Assembly (NCBI GenBank): GCA_030446955.1 | Contig: JAUJMG010000007.1 | Coordinates: forward strand, 1 to 16,081 | Direction of reading: 5' to 3' | Source of the DNA: Thermomicrobiales bacterium | GTDB taxonomy: Bacteria; Chloroflexota; Chloroflexia; Thermomicrobiales; UBA6265 | DNA length: 16,081 nucleotides | Part shown: in pieces, positions 7,462 to 15,277 of the stretch | Position numbering within the stretch: position 1 is the first letter of the stretch | How the letters are laid out: every line of letters begins with the position of its first letter | Made by a program: the position numbers and the translations under genes | The notes under the pieces: model-generated | What the model was told of the DNA's origin: nothing | What the model saw: only the letters and a program-made list of their open reading frames with translations | Database searches by the model: none

Positions 7462-7491
7462 GGCCGGCGGCAAGACGTTCTGCCGCCGGCC
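7462..7491. repeat. 11-bp inverted repeat (intergenic hairpin)
   Basis: GGCCGGCGGCA pairs with TGCCGCCGGCC around an 8-nt loop (AGACGTTC, 7473-7480), a perfect 11-bp stem between the small membrane protein gene and the response regulator gene. No T-run follows on either strand, so a classical intrinsic terminator is unlikely. It may stabilise or process the mRNA, or partially attenuate transcription so that the membrane protein is made in larger amounts than the two-component pair. Confidence 0.6.
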
Positions 7492-7497
7492 GCGCCC

Positions 7498-7896
7498 TCA
7501 GACGATCGTGGTCCTGGTGGTATCGGAGGATCGAGTCTCAGACTGTCCGCCCTGCGGTGCCGGCGGCTCCGTGGCGCCGGCCTCGTGAGCCCTCCGATGC
7601 CACTCCTCGAAGATCCGGGGCGGTCGACCGCTGGGTCCGTGACCGGAGGGTGCGGGGCCGTCTCCGGACCATCGCCGGCGCCAGACCACGAAGAGGATGA
7701 CGCCCGCGACCAAGAGCAACATTGGCGGAAGCGGGAAGAAGCCAAACCCTCCGTGACCCGGTACCACCGCGGCTCCCTGTCCGCCCTGAGCGAGACCGGC
7801 GGCAAAGCCAGCCCGGTAAGCACCATTCAGGATTGCCATGCCCACCAGGCTCAACCCAACCACAATCCCGATGCGCTTGATCTCTCGTTCGTTCAT
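7498..7896 (-). CDS. Two-span membrane protein at the head of the two-component operon
   Basis: A 132-residue protein starting MNEREIKRIGIVVG with AAAGGAGA about 6 nt before the ATG (7894-7896), an excellent ribosome site. TM1 is about residues 8-24; a Gly-rich connecting loop (AGLAQGGQGAAVVPGHGGFG) follows; TM2 is about 52-72 (FFPLPPMLLLVAGVILFVVWRRR), ending in four positive residues, so both termini should be cytoplasmic. The C-terminal half (73-132) is polar, Pro/Gly-rich, with IFEEWHRRAHE in the middle, reminiscent of the short membrane proteins with a C-terminal cytoplasmic tail often seen beside two-component genes. No family is assigned. Since the kinase has almost no external domain, this protein could be its sensory or inhibitory partner; that is inference from operon position. 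It ends at TGA 7498-7500. Confidence 0.75.
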   Translation of the reverse strand: MNEREIKRIGIVVGLSLVGMAILNGAYRAGFAAGLAQGGQGAAVVPGHGGFGFFPLPPMLLLVAGVILFVVWRRRWSGDGPAPSGHGPSGRPPRIFEEWHRRAHEAGATEPPAPQGGQSETRSSDTTRTTIV

Positions 7897-7918
7897 TGGG
7901 GTCTCCTTTACATGTCCT

Positions 7919-7936
7919 GACGGGAGCTTCCCCGTC
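7919..7936. repeat. Short hairpin in the 5' leader of the two-component operon
   Basis: GACGGG (7919-7924) and CCCGTC (7931-7936) form a 6-bp stem with a 6-nt loop, about 22 nt upstream of the membrane protein's start codon and just outside its ribosome site. It could be a small mRNA-stabilising stem or part of an operator. Confidence 0.35.
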
Positions 7937-7960
7937 TGAGATCAACGGTAGCGGGGAATC

Positions 7961-7976
7961 GTGAATGCGCTGTGAA
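7961..7976 (-). promoter_or_regulatory. Candidate response-regulator binding site (direct repeat, 11-bp period)
   Basis: On the minus strand TTCAC occurs twice exactly 11 bp apart (as GTGAA at 7961-7965 and 7972-7976). Repeats on one face of the helix, 10-11 bp apart, are the usual target of OmpR/PhoB-type dimers. The site lies 65-80 bp upstream of the start of the operon that encodes such a regulator, so autoregulation is plausible. The half-site is only five bases, hence modest confidence. Confidence 0.35.
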
Positions 7977-8177
7977 GCGGGCAGGGAGGTCCGGCGGAGG
8001 GTGGCAGGGTCGCGAGGGGAGCCGCTTGAGCTAGGGATACGTCCATCTGCCGGGGTTAGAGCGACGGGGCCAGGCATCAATAGTCCTCTGGACGTGCGGC
8101 TCCCGGTTCGCATTCGGCTCGGTGCAGGCCGGCACCATCCACTACCGAGACCATTGTGTTTTCAGATCACGAAATGA

Positions 8178-8207
8178 TTGACGCCCGGCGGGGAGGCATG
8201 GTAGGCT
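8178..8207 (+). promoter_or_regulatory. Candidate promoter TTGACG-N18-TAGGCT
   Basis: TTGACG (8178-8183) is 5/6 to the -35 consensus; TAGGCT (8202-8207) keeps the T, A and final T of the -10 hexamer, a form common in GC-rich bacteria. The 18-nt spacer is normal. Transcription would begin near 8214 and run into the mini-ORF at 8296 and the terminator at 8375-8413, making a self-contained unit of about 200 nt. Confidence 0.45.
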
Positions 8208-8295
8208 TCACCCAGCGGTTGAGGGAAATGGTTTCGGCCCACTCGACTGCAATGATTCATCCTCTAGTCCGCGTAGGGAAAAGGAGGTGATGCCC

Positions 8296-8346
8296 ATGAG
8301 TAGTCACGGTCACGAGGGCATCACGGCGGAGGTCGTGAGCCTTTAG
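8296..8346 (+). CDS. 16-residue mini-ORF with near-perfect Shine-Dalgarno
   Basis: Encodes MSSHGHEGITAEVVSL. The upstream AAGGAGGTGAT (8281-8291) complements the 3' tail of typical bacterial 16S rRNA over 11 bases, and GGAGG ends 8 nt before the ATG at 8296, so translation is strongly suggested. In-frame GTG 8287 and ATG 8290 lie within the ribosome site and are unlikely starts. The peptide has two His and two Glu, no hydrophobic span and no RiPP-like Cys/Ser/Thr-rich core, so no function is proposed. It may be a leader peptide whose translation controls the alternative helices around it, or a genuine small protein. Stop TAG 8344-8346 lies in a hairpin loop, 28 nt before the terminator stem. 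Confidence 0.5.
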   Translation: MSSHGHEGITAEVVSL

Positions 8347-8374
8347 AGGCTTTCGGCAGCTGTGATGCCCGGGG

Positions 8375-8413
8375 CGAGGGGCCGGTCCATTGGACCGGCC
8401 CCTCGTCTTTTTT
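8375..8413 (+). terminator. Strong intrinsic terminator
   Basis: A perfect 14-bp stem, CGAGGGGCCGGTCC (8375-8388) with GGACCGGCCCCTCG (8392-8405), a 3-nt ATT loop, followed directly by TCTTTTTT (8406-8413). This is the clearest Rho-independent terminator in the window and ends the small transcript from the left. Confidence 0.93.
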
Positions 8414-8899
8414 AGGTCATCGGTAATTTGACCCTCACATAGCACGGTGACCTCTGGTTGGCCCGCCCCTCGCGCTTGCGCCCTTCCCGTTCGGTGCGCC
8501 ACCGGTAGCCCTCCGCGCTAACCAATCCTGCCGCGCCGCTTCCATTCATCGACACCGGCACAGGTTCCACGCCTGCACAGGCCTGCTGTCGCAAGTTCGC
8601 AGGGAGCGGGTTGCTGCTCAGCGGGGCCAACCAGGGCCCAGGCGCTGCGCCATGTTCGTGGCAGCGCTCAGCCTCAAGGCTGGAGGCGGTGAAGGTCGTG
8701 CCGCCGCATCGAGTGGACACGAGACTCCGGATCCGCCATCATCTAAATATCCCGCGTGACACTGAGGCATCGGCAGAGCCGGGCGATGGTGCGGGTGGTA
8801 GAGAGGCCACCCAATGAAAGCCCCGTCATGCTATCCGCCTATTTGGACCTGATGGCATCGTCAGGGTCACGAGGGAGGGAAGCGGATGGAGGAGCGCGC
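8414..8899. other. Intergenic stretch without a supported gene
   Basis: 486 bp after the terminator. The longest frame is a 102-codon antisense ORF (8720-8412) with no recognised domain that runs back into the terminator. The AT-rich patch CTAAATAT at about 8744-8751 could hold a -10 element for the glycosyltransferase at 8900, but no matching -35 is evident. No tRNA cloverleaf or repeat was seen. Confidence 0.45.
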
Positions 8900-10720
8900 G
8901 TGAGCGGTAACGTCGTTGGCGGGCGACGAGATCTCAGAGGATTGCCGAGGCCCCAAGGGGATGAGCCCCTCCGGGCTGACGCTGTTGCCCACTCGGGTGC
9001 CTTCGGCGACGATGACATCACTCTGGAGCGAAGCTCGATCGTCCCAGTGGTCGTGGCCGTGGTCCTGGCCGTCGGCCTTTTGATGCGCCTGACAGCCAGC
9101 GAGTAGCTCTCCCCCCACGTCGATGAGCCGGCCAGCGTGCTTGCGGCGCATATGGTCGCCGAGCGTGGCGTGCCGATCCTGCCTTCCGGCATCCTCTACC
9201 TGCACGGCGCTACGCTCTCCTATCTGCTCGCTCCGCTCGTTTCGCTCGGATTCGGCGATCTGGAGGACCTGGCCGTTCTACGACTGGTCAGCGTCGTGGC
9301 TGGCGTCGTTGCCGTCTTCCTGACCTACAGGATCGGTCGCCTCGTGACCGGTACCGGCTGGGGAGGGGCTTTCGCAGCAGCCCTGGTCGCGATCGATTCT
9401 GTGAGCGTGCAGTGGAGCGGGCATGTTCGGATGTATGCGTTGCTCCAGGCGCTCACGCTCGCGCTCGTCTGGATCCTCCTCCGCCTGGTTGTCTGGCCCG
9501 AGCCCGTTCTTCCCCGACGTCTCCTCGCCGCGATGGTGATGACGTTCTGGCTCGCCACCTTTGCCCATATCGGCGCGGCGCTGCTCTGGCCGCCGCTGGC
9601 GCTCGTCGCCCTGCTCGTCTATGGACGGACGCTCCTTAGTGTGCGACGCGACGTGGCGTTGAGCCTCGGTCTCTGCCTGCTAGCACCACTTGCCCTGACC
9701 GTGCTGGGACGATTGGTGGGCCCACCAGATCTCGACGCCACCGGCTCGACCCCATTCCTCTCGTTCGCCGGTGAGGGGGTGATTGATCCGGGGCAGATCC
9801 TCCATCCCAGCCTGCGAGTCTGGAGAGAGCTGTTCGGCAACGGCGCCTTTTCCGGGCTGATGCCGACGGTGGTGGCCCTGCTTTCAGGGCTGATCATCGG
9901 ACGGGACCTTTTGCAGCCGCTCACTCCCGACAATGCGGCAACCGAGAACCGCCGGCGCTTCGCCGGGGTCCTCCTCGCCTGCTATTGGCTGCCGATCTTG
10001 CTCCTTGCCACCTTCACCGGCGAAGACTTCGGGCGTTACCTGCTCAACGTTCACCCGTTGGGCTTCGTCCTGGCCGCCCTTGCCCTCGTCGGCCTCCTTG
10101 AGTCCGCAGGCGATGCCACCCCGGGCGTATATGGACTTGCTTGGGTTCCGCGAGCCGCCGCCGCTGTGTGCGTGCTGCTCTTGTTCGTCCATGGGGGGAT
10201 GCGGCTCCGGGATCGGCTAGCCCAGCCGGTCGTTGGCCCCGGCCATGTCGCGGCCCTCACCGAGGTCGCAGCCCACCGGCGGCCAGGGGAGCAGGTCATC
10301 GTCAGTCTCCCCCCTGTTGCCTATCTCGCGCTCGGTGGCCGCGACGATCTCGTCTTCCTGGCCGGGCAGGAGGAGAGCTCTCGCACCCGCCGCTATACTC
10401 AGCTCGCTCCCGATGGTCGCTACCTCGATTACTGGACCGGCACGGACTCGATTGTCACGACGGCCGGCCTCTGTGCGGAGTTGGCTTCCCATCCGGACGG
10501 CTGGGTTGTGGTTGACAAACACCGGCTCAAGCAAACCTGGGCCTATGCCGGGCCAATGGCGACCGTGATCCGCGGGGCAACCACCGAAACGTTCCGTGAT
10601 GGGAGCGGTGCCCTCGTGCTGCGCACCTTGCCCTCGGCCTCCTGGACAAATGATGCAACGCGTGTCTGCGATCTTCCCGCTGCTACCGAGCCGGCCTCTG
10701 AGGGGCCTGCGTCTGACTAG
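8900..10720 (+). pseudogene. GT39/PMT-like membrane glycosyltransferase interrupted by in-frame TAG
   Basis: A polytopic membrane glycosyltransferase of the GT-C fold, which would move a sugar from a polyprenyl-phosphate carrier onto a lipid, glycan or protein outside the membrane. GTG 8900 has GGAGGAG at 8888-8894, 5-nt spacing. Codons 1-68 include the expected first membrane helix (about 47-63), then codon 69 is TAG (9104-9106). The same frame resumes directly with LSPHVDEPASVLAAHMVAERG, containing the catalytic Asp-Glu pair (75-76) that follows TM1 in this fold, and stays open to 10720 with about ten more hydrophobic spans, the WSGHVRMYAL loop motif, and a soluble C-terminal domain from about codon 420 onward. 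One base change (for example CAG to TAG) explains the break; no insertion or deletion is needed. A product restarting at GTG 9137 would lack TM1 and the Asp-Glu pair, so probably inactive. Confidence 0.75.
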
Positions 10721-10804
10721 AGCAGGTGGCACCATGGTCGGCGGTGTCGCGCCATCCCGGGCCTGCCTTGCGCCTCCTCGGTCGACCTCCGTCACTGCCC
10801 GGCG

Positions 10805-12472
10805 ATGGAACGGCCCCAGCGCATGAACGCCCAAGAACAACTCCGCCAGGTGATCGAAGAGCAGCAGCGCCGCCTCCGCGCGGGCGTTCCACCCGTCCGC
10901 CAGGCGGCCATCCTCGCACTCCTTCGCACCCGGGACCGGCTGCCGCACTCACCCGATATCAAGCCGCTGCCCGACCTCGTCACCGGTCGTCGCCTCGCCA
11001 ACCTGGGCGGGAACAAGGCGCTGCAGCTCTGCTTCGAAGCCACCGGCGATGACGCCACGGCAGCGCCAGTTTCATCCGGCGATGGGTTGGAAGGCTGGGG
11101 GCGAGTTTTTCTTCAGGAGTGCGGCCGACTGGCCGAGGCCGAGCTGGTCCTGGCGCATTGCGAGACCGGCTTCATGCGGATGGTCGAGGACGGCAACGGG
11201 ACGTTCCACACCTGGATCGCAACGAAGCGGGCGCCGACGAGTTGGCGAGAGCGCGCGGATATTGACTGGTGGGCCTCGTGGCTTGCCAAGCGTCATGAGC
11301 CTGAGCTTCGCGCCCTGCAATCCGAGCGGCAGGATACGGAGAGCAGCGATCCTGGAAACGAGGCGTTTTACCGCCGGTTAGCCAACGTGCACCTGAAGAT
11401 GATGGCGTATCAACTCGGCTATCCGTCCGACGCCGCGATCGGCGGCTGCACCATCCAAACGTACCGCGACGTGTTGGGGCAGATCCTTGGTTGGGCACTC
11501 CAGGCGCGTGACCGCGGGGAAGCGGCGGCGCCGCGCTCTGAGCCCTCCCTGGTCGCCGCGATTGCCTCAGACCTCGCCGTCGATCCCGCGGTCATCGGCC
11601 AGGCGGTCGCCGCCTTCACACTCGACCGAGAGAGCGCGGCCTATCACGCCGCCGTGCCTGGCGTCGCGGCCGCACCGCTCGTTCGAGTCGACCCTGGTCG
11701 GCTCGTCTGGTCGATCCATGGGCTGACGACGGAGCCGCTGCTCTTCCTGACTCGCGAGCTCAGACGACGCGCCGCGCAGGAGTATCACAACACCGCCTAT
11801 CTCCGTGAGGTCGTCTTCCGTCAGGACCTCTACGCGCTCTTCGGGGACAAGCGGTTCGTGACGAGTGCCGGCAGGATCGAGCTCCGACGAGACGATGGCG
11901 ACGTGCGCACCGACATCGACGCCGTTGTCTTCGATCGGAAGACCGACACCCTCGGCTTCTTCGAGTTGAAGTCGCAGGATCCTTTCGCCCGGTCGACCGC
12001 TGAGTTGGCGCGCCAGCGCGACAATGTCCTCTACGCCAACCGCCAGATCTCCGGCGTGCTCACCTGGCTGAAACGGCATGGAGCCGACGCGCTCCTCGGC
12101 CGCGTCGACCCCCGGACCGCCAAGACCTTTCGGGTGCAGAAGGTCTATCCCTTCGTGCTCGGCCGCTACCTCGCTCACTTCAGCGACGGCCCGGAGCCGG
12201 ACCGTCGCGCCGCCTGGGGGACTTGGCCGCGGCTCCTGCGCCTGCTCGATGGGCAGCCTGTCCGTGCCACCGACGCCAATCCCCTCGCCTCGCTCTTCAC
12301 CCGCCTGACGAACGACGTCCCTCTTATCCGCCCGCCCGCCGACGATCCCCCCCACGAGATCGCCATCGGCGTCGCCCGCCTCATCGTCCATCCATCCTAC
12401 GCCGCCTTCCAGACGAGTGCGGCTGTGGAGCGCGACCGCGAGCCCCGCGACAGCGGTCGTCATGGAGGTTGA
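10805..12472 (+). CDS. Hypothetical protein with PD-(D/E)xK nuclease-like signature
   Basis: A 555-residue soluble protein that I do not recognise as a named family. Residues 330-392 read like a PD-(D/E)xK nuclease core: a helix with Glu335 (LREVVFRQ), a strand pair around GRIEL and TDIDAVVFD (Asp370, Asp372), then a strand GFFELKSQ with Glu387-x-Lys389 and Gln391, followed by a helix rich in Ala, Arg and Gln. That order and spacing (Asp, 14 residues, E-x-K) is typical of restriction-like endonucleases. Residues 1-230 are helical with conserved-looking HTWIATKRAP and WWASWLAKRHEP segments; 440-460 (VQKVYPFVLGRYL) may complete the fold. No signal peptide or membrane span. Start is uncertain: ATG 10805 or ATG 10823, neither with a clear ribosome site. 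It lies 84 bp after the interrupted glycosyltransferase. The nuclease role is inferred from motif only; no methylase or helicase partner is visible. Confidence 0.8.
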   Translation: MERPQRMNAQEQLRQVIEEQQRRLRAGVPPVRQAAILALLRTRDRLPHSPDIKPLPDLVTGRRLANLGGNKALQLCFEATGDDATAAPVSSGDGLEGWGRVFLQECGRLAEAELVLAHCETGFMRMVEDGNGTFHTWIATKRAPTSWRERADIDWWASWLAKRHEPELRALQSERQDTESSDPGNEAFYRRLANVHLKMMAYQLGYPSDAAIGGCTIQTYRDVLGQILGWALQARDRGEAAAPRSEPSLVAAIASDLAVDPAVIGQAVAAFTLDRESAAYHAAVPGVAAAPLVRVDPGRLVWSIHGLTTEPLLFLTRELRRRAAQEYHNTAYLREVVFRQDLYALFGDKRFVTSAGRIELRRDDGDVRTDIDAVVFDRKTDTLGFFELKSQDPFARSTAELARQRDNVLYANRQISGVLTWLKRHGADALLGRVDPRTAKTFRVQKVYPFVLGRYLAHFSDGPEPDRRAAWGTWPRLLRLLDGQPVRATDANPLASLFTRLTNDVPLIRPPADDPPHEIAIGVARLIVHPSYAAFQTSAAVERDREPRDSGRHGG

Positions 12473-12534
12473 CCGGGTTCGGGGGAACGGGAAGCCGGTC
12501 TGGTGGAAGAAGGCGCGGGCGTCCGTTGGGGTGA

Positions 12535-12570
12535 CGGCGGCCGGGGGAGGGCCGGCGGCCGGGGGAGGGC
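12535..12570. repeat. Perfect tandem duplication of 18 bp
   Basis: CGGCGGCCGGGGGAGGGC occurs twice in immediate succession (12535-12552 and 12553-12570) in the gap between two convergent genes. TGACGGC also flanks both ends in part (12532 and 12571). Two copies only, so it is a short slippage-type duplication and not an array. The G-runs (GGGGGAGGG twice) could form a four-stranded structure on the plus strand. Confidence 0.9.
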
Positions 12571-12751
12571 TGACGGCACTGAGCAGCGCAGGGAGGAGCG
12601 GGTGTCGGCGCCGCGTCTCGCGTGCTTGACCGTGGCTCCCGTCCGAGCATGCGCTGGCCGCGTGGCGCCCGGAGCAGCGTCAGTGCCGTCGGGGCGCTCG
12701 TCGAGGCAGATCAGGTTGGCGAGGTTCGGGTCCGCCGCATCCGCCCGCGTC

Positions 12752-15277
12752 TCAGGAAGGACCCGGCGTGTCCTCCAGGAGTTGGTGCTGGAACGCAAAG
12801 GCGACCGCCGCCGCCCGGGAGTCGACGCCGAGCTTGGCGAAGATGTTGGCCACATGGGTGGTGACGGTCCGATGGCTGATGAACAGGTCGGCAGCAATCT
12901 CCCGGCTGGATCGCCCGTCGACCAGGAGCCGGAGGACATCCCGCTCACGCGACGTGAGTTCGACGGTTTCCGCTGAGGAGGTCGGGCCGCGGCGCACGCC
13001 TTCAGCACCCTGGGATTTGCCTCCTATGGGGCTGGACGCGACCGCCGATGCCGCGACGATGGCCTCCGCAAGCGGCATCTCCCGCCCAACATTCCAGGCC
13101 GTCCGGTACCCTCCATCCCCCAGCCGCGCCCGGAGAGTGGCTTCGGCCCGGTCCGCGTTGGTCCGCATATATGGCTGGAGGATGAGCCCGGCCCTCTCGC
13201 GAACCGCGTCGCCGGCGCCAAGGAGCCGGGTCGCCAGATCTGCCTGGTCCACCCGCTCCTGAGACGCGGCAATGTCGGCAAGGGCGACGAGCAGCTCCAC
13301 CAGGCCCCACTGATCCCGCTGCCGCCAGCAGAGCAGCAGGGCTTCCTGATACCGCTCTGCGGCGAGCCGGTCATCGCCGTCGGCCCGGGCGACCAGCCCG
13401 AGGTTGGTAAGCGCGGTAGCGATTCCCCATGAGTTGCCGAGGCGACGCCACCGATCGAGCGCCTCTTCGTAGCGCGCTGCCGCGCCGGCCAAGTTGCCCT
13501 CTTCATAGGTCTCGATGCCTAGGCGGTTCAGGGCGAAGGCGATCCAGTGGTCGTCCCCTAGGTCGCGGAAGAGGTCCAGAGCCGCGGCAGCGTCCGCGAT
13601 CGCCGTCGTGTGATCCCCCTGCCCACCTGCCGCGAAGCTGCGCATGAATAGGGCACGGGCGATCCCCTCCCGGTCACCAATCTCACGGGCCACCGCCAGC
13701 GCCTCCTCGGCCAGTGCGGTCGCGTCCTCATCGTCCTGCTGAAGCCCTGCAAGCAGGCTGGCGCCGGCGAGGGCGCGCACCCCGGGCGTTGAGCCGATGC
13801 CCCCTCTGCCGTCGCCTCGTCGACCCTCTGCAATCGTGCGATCGAGCCAAGCCCGTCCCTCGCCGAGATAGCCCCGAATTTGCCAGAACCACCAGAGCGC
13901 GCCGGTCAGTCTCAACCCCGTCTCGGCGTCGCCCGTCTCCGTTGTCCAGCCGAGCGCGGCTCGGAGGTTGTCGTGCTCCGTCTCCAGGCGGTCCATCCAC
14001 AGGTCTTGATCGGGGCCAACCAGGGCCGGCTCGGCCTGTTCGGCGAGCGCTAGGCACCAGGCCGCGTGCCGTCGGCGAACCGCCGCTTCTTCACCACTCG
14101 CCGCCAGGCGCTCCAGGCCATATTCCTGGATGGTCTCCAGCATCCGGAACCGAGGCTCGCCGCCAGGCCCGTCCTCCTGTCGCAGCAGGCTCTTGTCGAC
14201 GAGCGAGGTGAGACCATCGAGGATGTCGGCCAGAGGAGGACACGAGTCACGAGGTTCCGCGTCGTCCGCGGCACCACACACGGCTTCAGCTGCTTCCAGG
14301 GTGCATCCCCCGACGAACACGGCCAGGTGCCGGAAGAGCGTCTGCTCCTCCGGGGAGAGCAGGTCATGGCTCCAGGCGATCGCTCCCCGCATCGTCCGCA
14401 GGCGGTCGGGCAGATCACGTGCCCCGCCGGTGAGGACCTGGAGTCGGTTCGTCAGACGGGCCAGCAGCGCGGAGGGTGACAGCACCTTCACCCGTGCCGC
14501 GGCGAGCTCAATCGCCAGCGGGAGCCCGTCCAGCCGCGCGCAGATCCCGGCGACTGCCGCTGCGTTGGCCTCGGTGAGGGCAAAGTCCGGCCTCACGGCG
14601 CGGGCACGTTGGACGAAGAGCTCAACAGCCTCCGTCTCGGCAAGGTCGCTGACGGCAGGGAGATGATCGAGGTCTGGTAGCGCTAGCGGCGCGACGGGAA
14701 ACTCGAACTCGCCAGAGATACGCAGGGGCACCCGGCCGGTCGCCAAGACCCGCACGCCGCGACAGTCCGCCAGCAGGCTGGCGATCTCGGGCGCTGCGCC
14801 GGCGACCTGCTCCACGTTGTCAAGCACGAGTAACAGATGCCGGTCACGGAGCACATCGCGGAGGCGGTCAGGGAGGGAGCGGTCCCCGCTGTCGCGTAGG
14901 GCGATTGCCTGGGCAATGGTAGGAAGCACCAGGGCGGGATCAGCAACAGAGGCGAGCGAGACGAAGATGGTGCCGTCGGCAAATGCGGCTGCCAGGTCGC
15001 GTTCGATCACGACATGGAGGGCCAGCCGGGTCTTGCCCACCCCCCCGGGTCCGATCAGCGTTACGAGCCGGACGTCATCGCTGCGCAGGAGATCCGCGAT
15101 CGTTGCGGCGGCGGACTCGCGTCCGACGAGCGGAGTGAGCGGCATGGGTGGGGTTGCAACGGCACCCCGCTCCCCCTCTCCCTCGAGGGCAAACGGCAGC
15201 GGCTCCTGCCCGTCAAACTCCTCTGCCGCTATCGCGGGGCCCACGGCTCCCCCTGTGCTGCCGACATGACAGGCCAC
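12752..15277 (-). CDS. LuxR-family regulator with NB-ARC-type ATPase and TPR domains (STAND)
   Basis: A large signal-integrating transcription factor of 841 residues. Order: variable N-tail 1-44; PLTPLVGRE entry motif 47-54; P-loop ATPase with Walker A GPGGVGKT (76-83), Walker B LLLVLDNVEQ (148-157, Asp153), RVLATGRVPLRI (176-187) where the family usually has TSREPL, and GLPLAIELAA in the helical subdomain; an AWSHDLLSPEEQTLFRHLAVFVGG winged-helix segment; TPR-like helical repeats about 430-700; and a C-terminal LuxR helix-turn-helix (773-830: ELTSRERDVLRLLVDG, SREIAADLFIS, RTVTTHVANIFAKL). ATP binding is expected to gate DNA binding; the inducer is unknown. The start is uncertain: GTG at 15277 lies within an inverted repeat and has no strong ribosome site, and GTG at residue 13 has GGGGGAG only 2 nt upstream. 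It diverges from the redox gene at 15512 and may control it. Confidence 0.93.
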   Translation of the reverse strand: MACHVGSTGGAVGPAIAAEEFDGQEPLPFALEGEGERGAVATPPMPLTPLVGRESAAATIADLLRSDDVRLVTLIGPGGVGKTRLALHVVIERDLAAAFADGTIFVSLASVADPALVLPTIAQAIALRDSGDRSLPDRLRDVLRDRHLLLVLDNVEQVAGAAPEIASLLADCRGVRVLATGRVPLRISGEFEFPVAPLALPDLDHLPAVSDLAETEAVELFVQRARAVRPDFALTEANAAAVAGICARLDGLPLAIELAAARVKVLSPSALLARLTNRLQVLTGGARDLPDRLRTMRGAIAWSHDLLSPEEQTLFRHLAVFVGGCTLEAAEAVCGAADDAEPRDSCPPLADILDGLTSLVDKSLLRQEDGPGGEPRFRMLETIQEYGLERLAASGEEAAVRRRHAAWCLALAEQAEPALVGPDQDLWMDRLETEHDNLRAALGWTTETGDAETGLRLTGALWWFWQIRGYLGEGRAWLDRTIAEGRRGDGRGGIGSTPGVRALAGASLLAGLQQDDEDATALAEEALAVAREIGDREGIARALFMRSFAAGGQGDHTTAIADAAAALDLFRDLGDDHWIAFALNRLGIETYEEGNLAGAAARYEEALDRWRRLGNSWGIATALTNLGLVARADGDDRLAAERYQEALLLCWRQRDQWGLVELLVALADIAASQERVDQADLATRLLGAGDAVRERAGLILQPYMRTNADRAEATLRARLGDGGYRTAWNVGREMPLAEAIVAASAVASSPIGGKSQGAEGVRRGPTSSAETVELTSRERDVLRLLVDGRSSREIAADLFISHRTVTTHVANIFAKLGVDSRAAAVAFAFQHQLLEDTPGPS

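Larger units (their letters stand above)
8214..8413 (+). ncRNA. Candidate structured small transcript (about 200 nt)
   Basis: The interval from the predicted start near 8214 to the end of the intrinsic terminator has no neighbour within 300 bp on either side that it could belong to. GTGATGCCC occurs at 8287-8295 and again at 8362-8370, and its complement GGGCATCAC lies between them at 8316-8324. The centre can therefore pair with the left copy, hiding the Shine-Dalgarno and ATG, or with the right copy, where pairing extends to 12 bp including one G-U (8316-8327 with 8359-8370). A small AGCCT/AGGCT hairpin with a TTAG loop (8338-8351) sits inside the second structure and contains the stop codon of the mini-ORF. 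The two folds are mutually exclusive, the design of a switching leader or small regulatory RNA. No known RNA family is recognised. The 5' end is an estimate. Confidence 0.5.

Noticed and set aside
7462..7491. The 11-bp inverted repeat as an intrinsic terminator
   Set aside because: No T-run follows on either strand and the gene downstream on the same strand appears to belong to the same unit; kept only as a hairpin.
8412..8720. Antisense open frame of 102 codons in the gap after the terminator
   Set aside because: No known motif, no ribosome site, and it ends inside the terminator's T-run region. A decayed gene fragment cannot be excluded but is not supported.
9104..9106. TAG in the glycosyltransferase as a recoded codon (pyrrolysine or programmed read-through)
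   Set aside because: The position is not a catalytic residue, no recoding structure was seen after it, and pyrrolysine use is not expected here. A point mutation or sequencing error is simpler.
11567..12463. Antisense open frame of 298 codons inside the nuclease-like gene
   Set aside because: No domain or ribosome site; it lies wholly opposite a frame with structured protein sequence.
12535..12570. Tandem repeat as a CRISPR or VNTR array
   Set aside because: Only two copies, no spacers and no cas genes.
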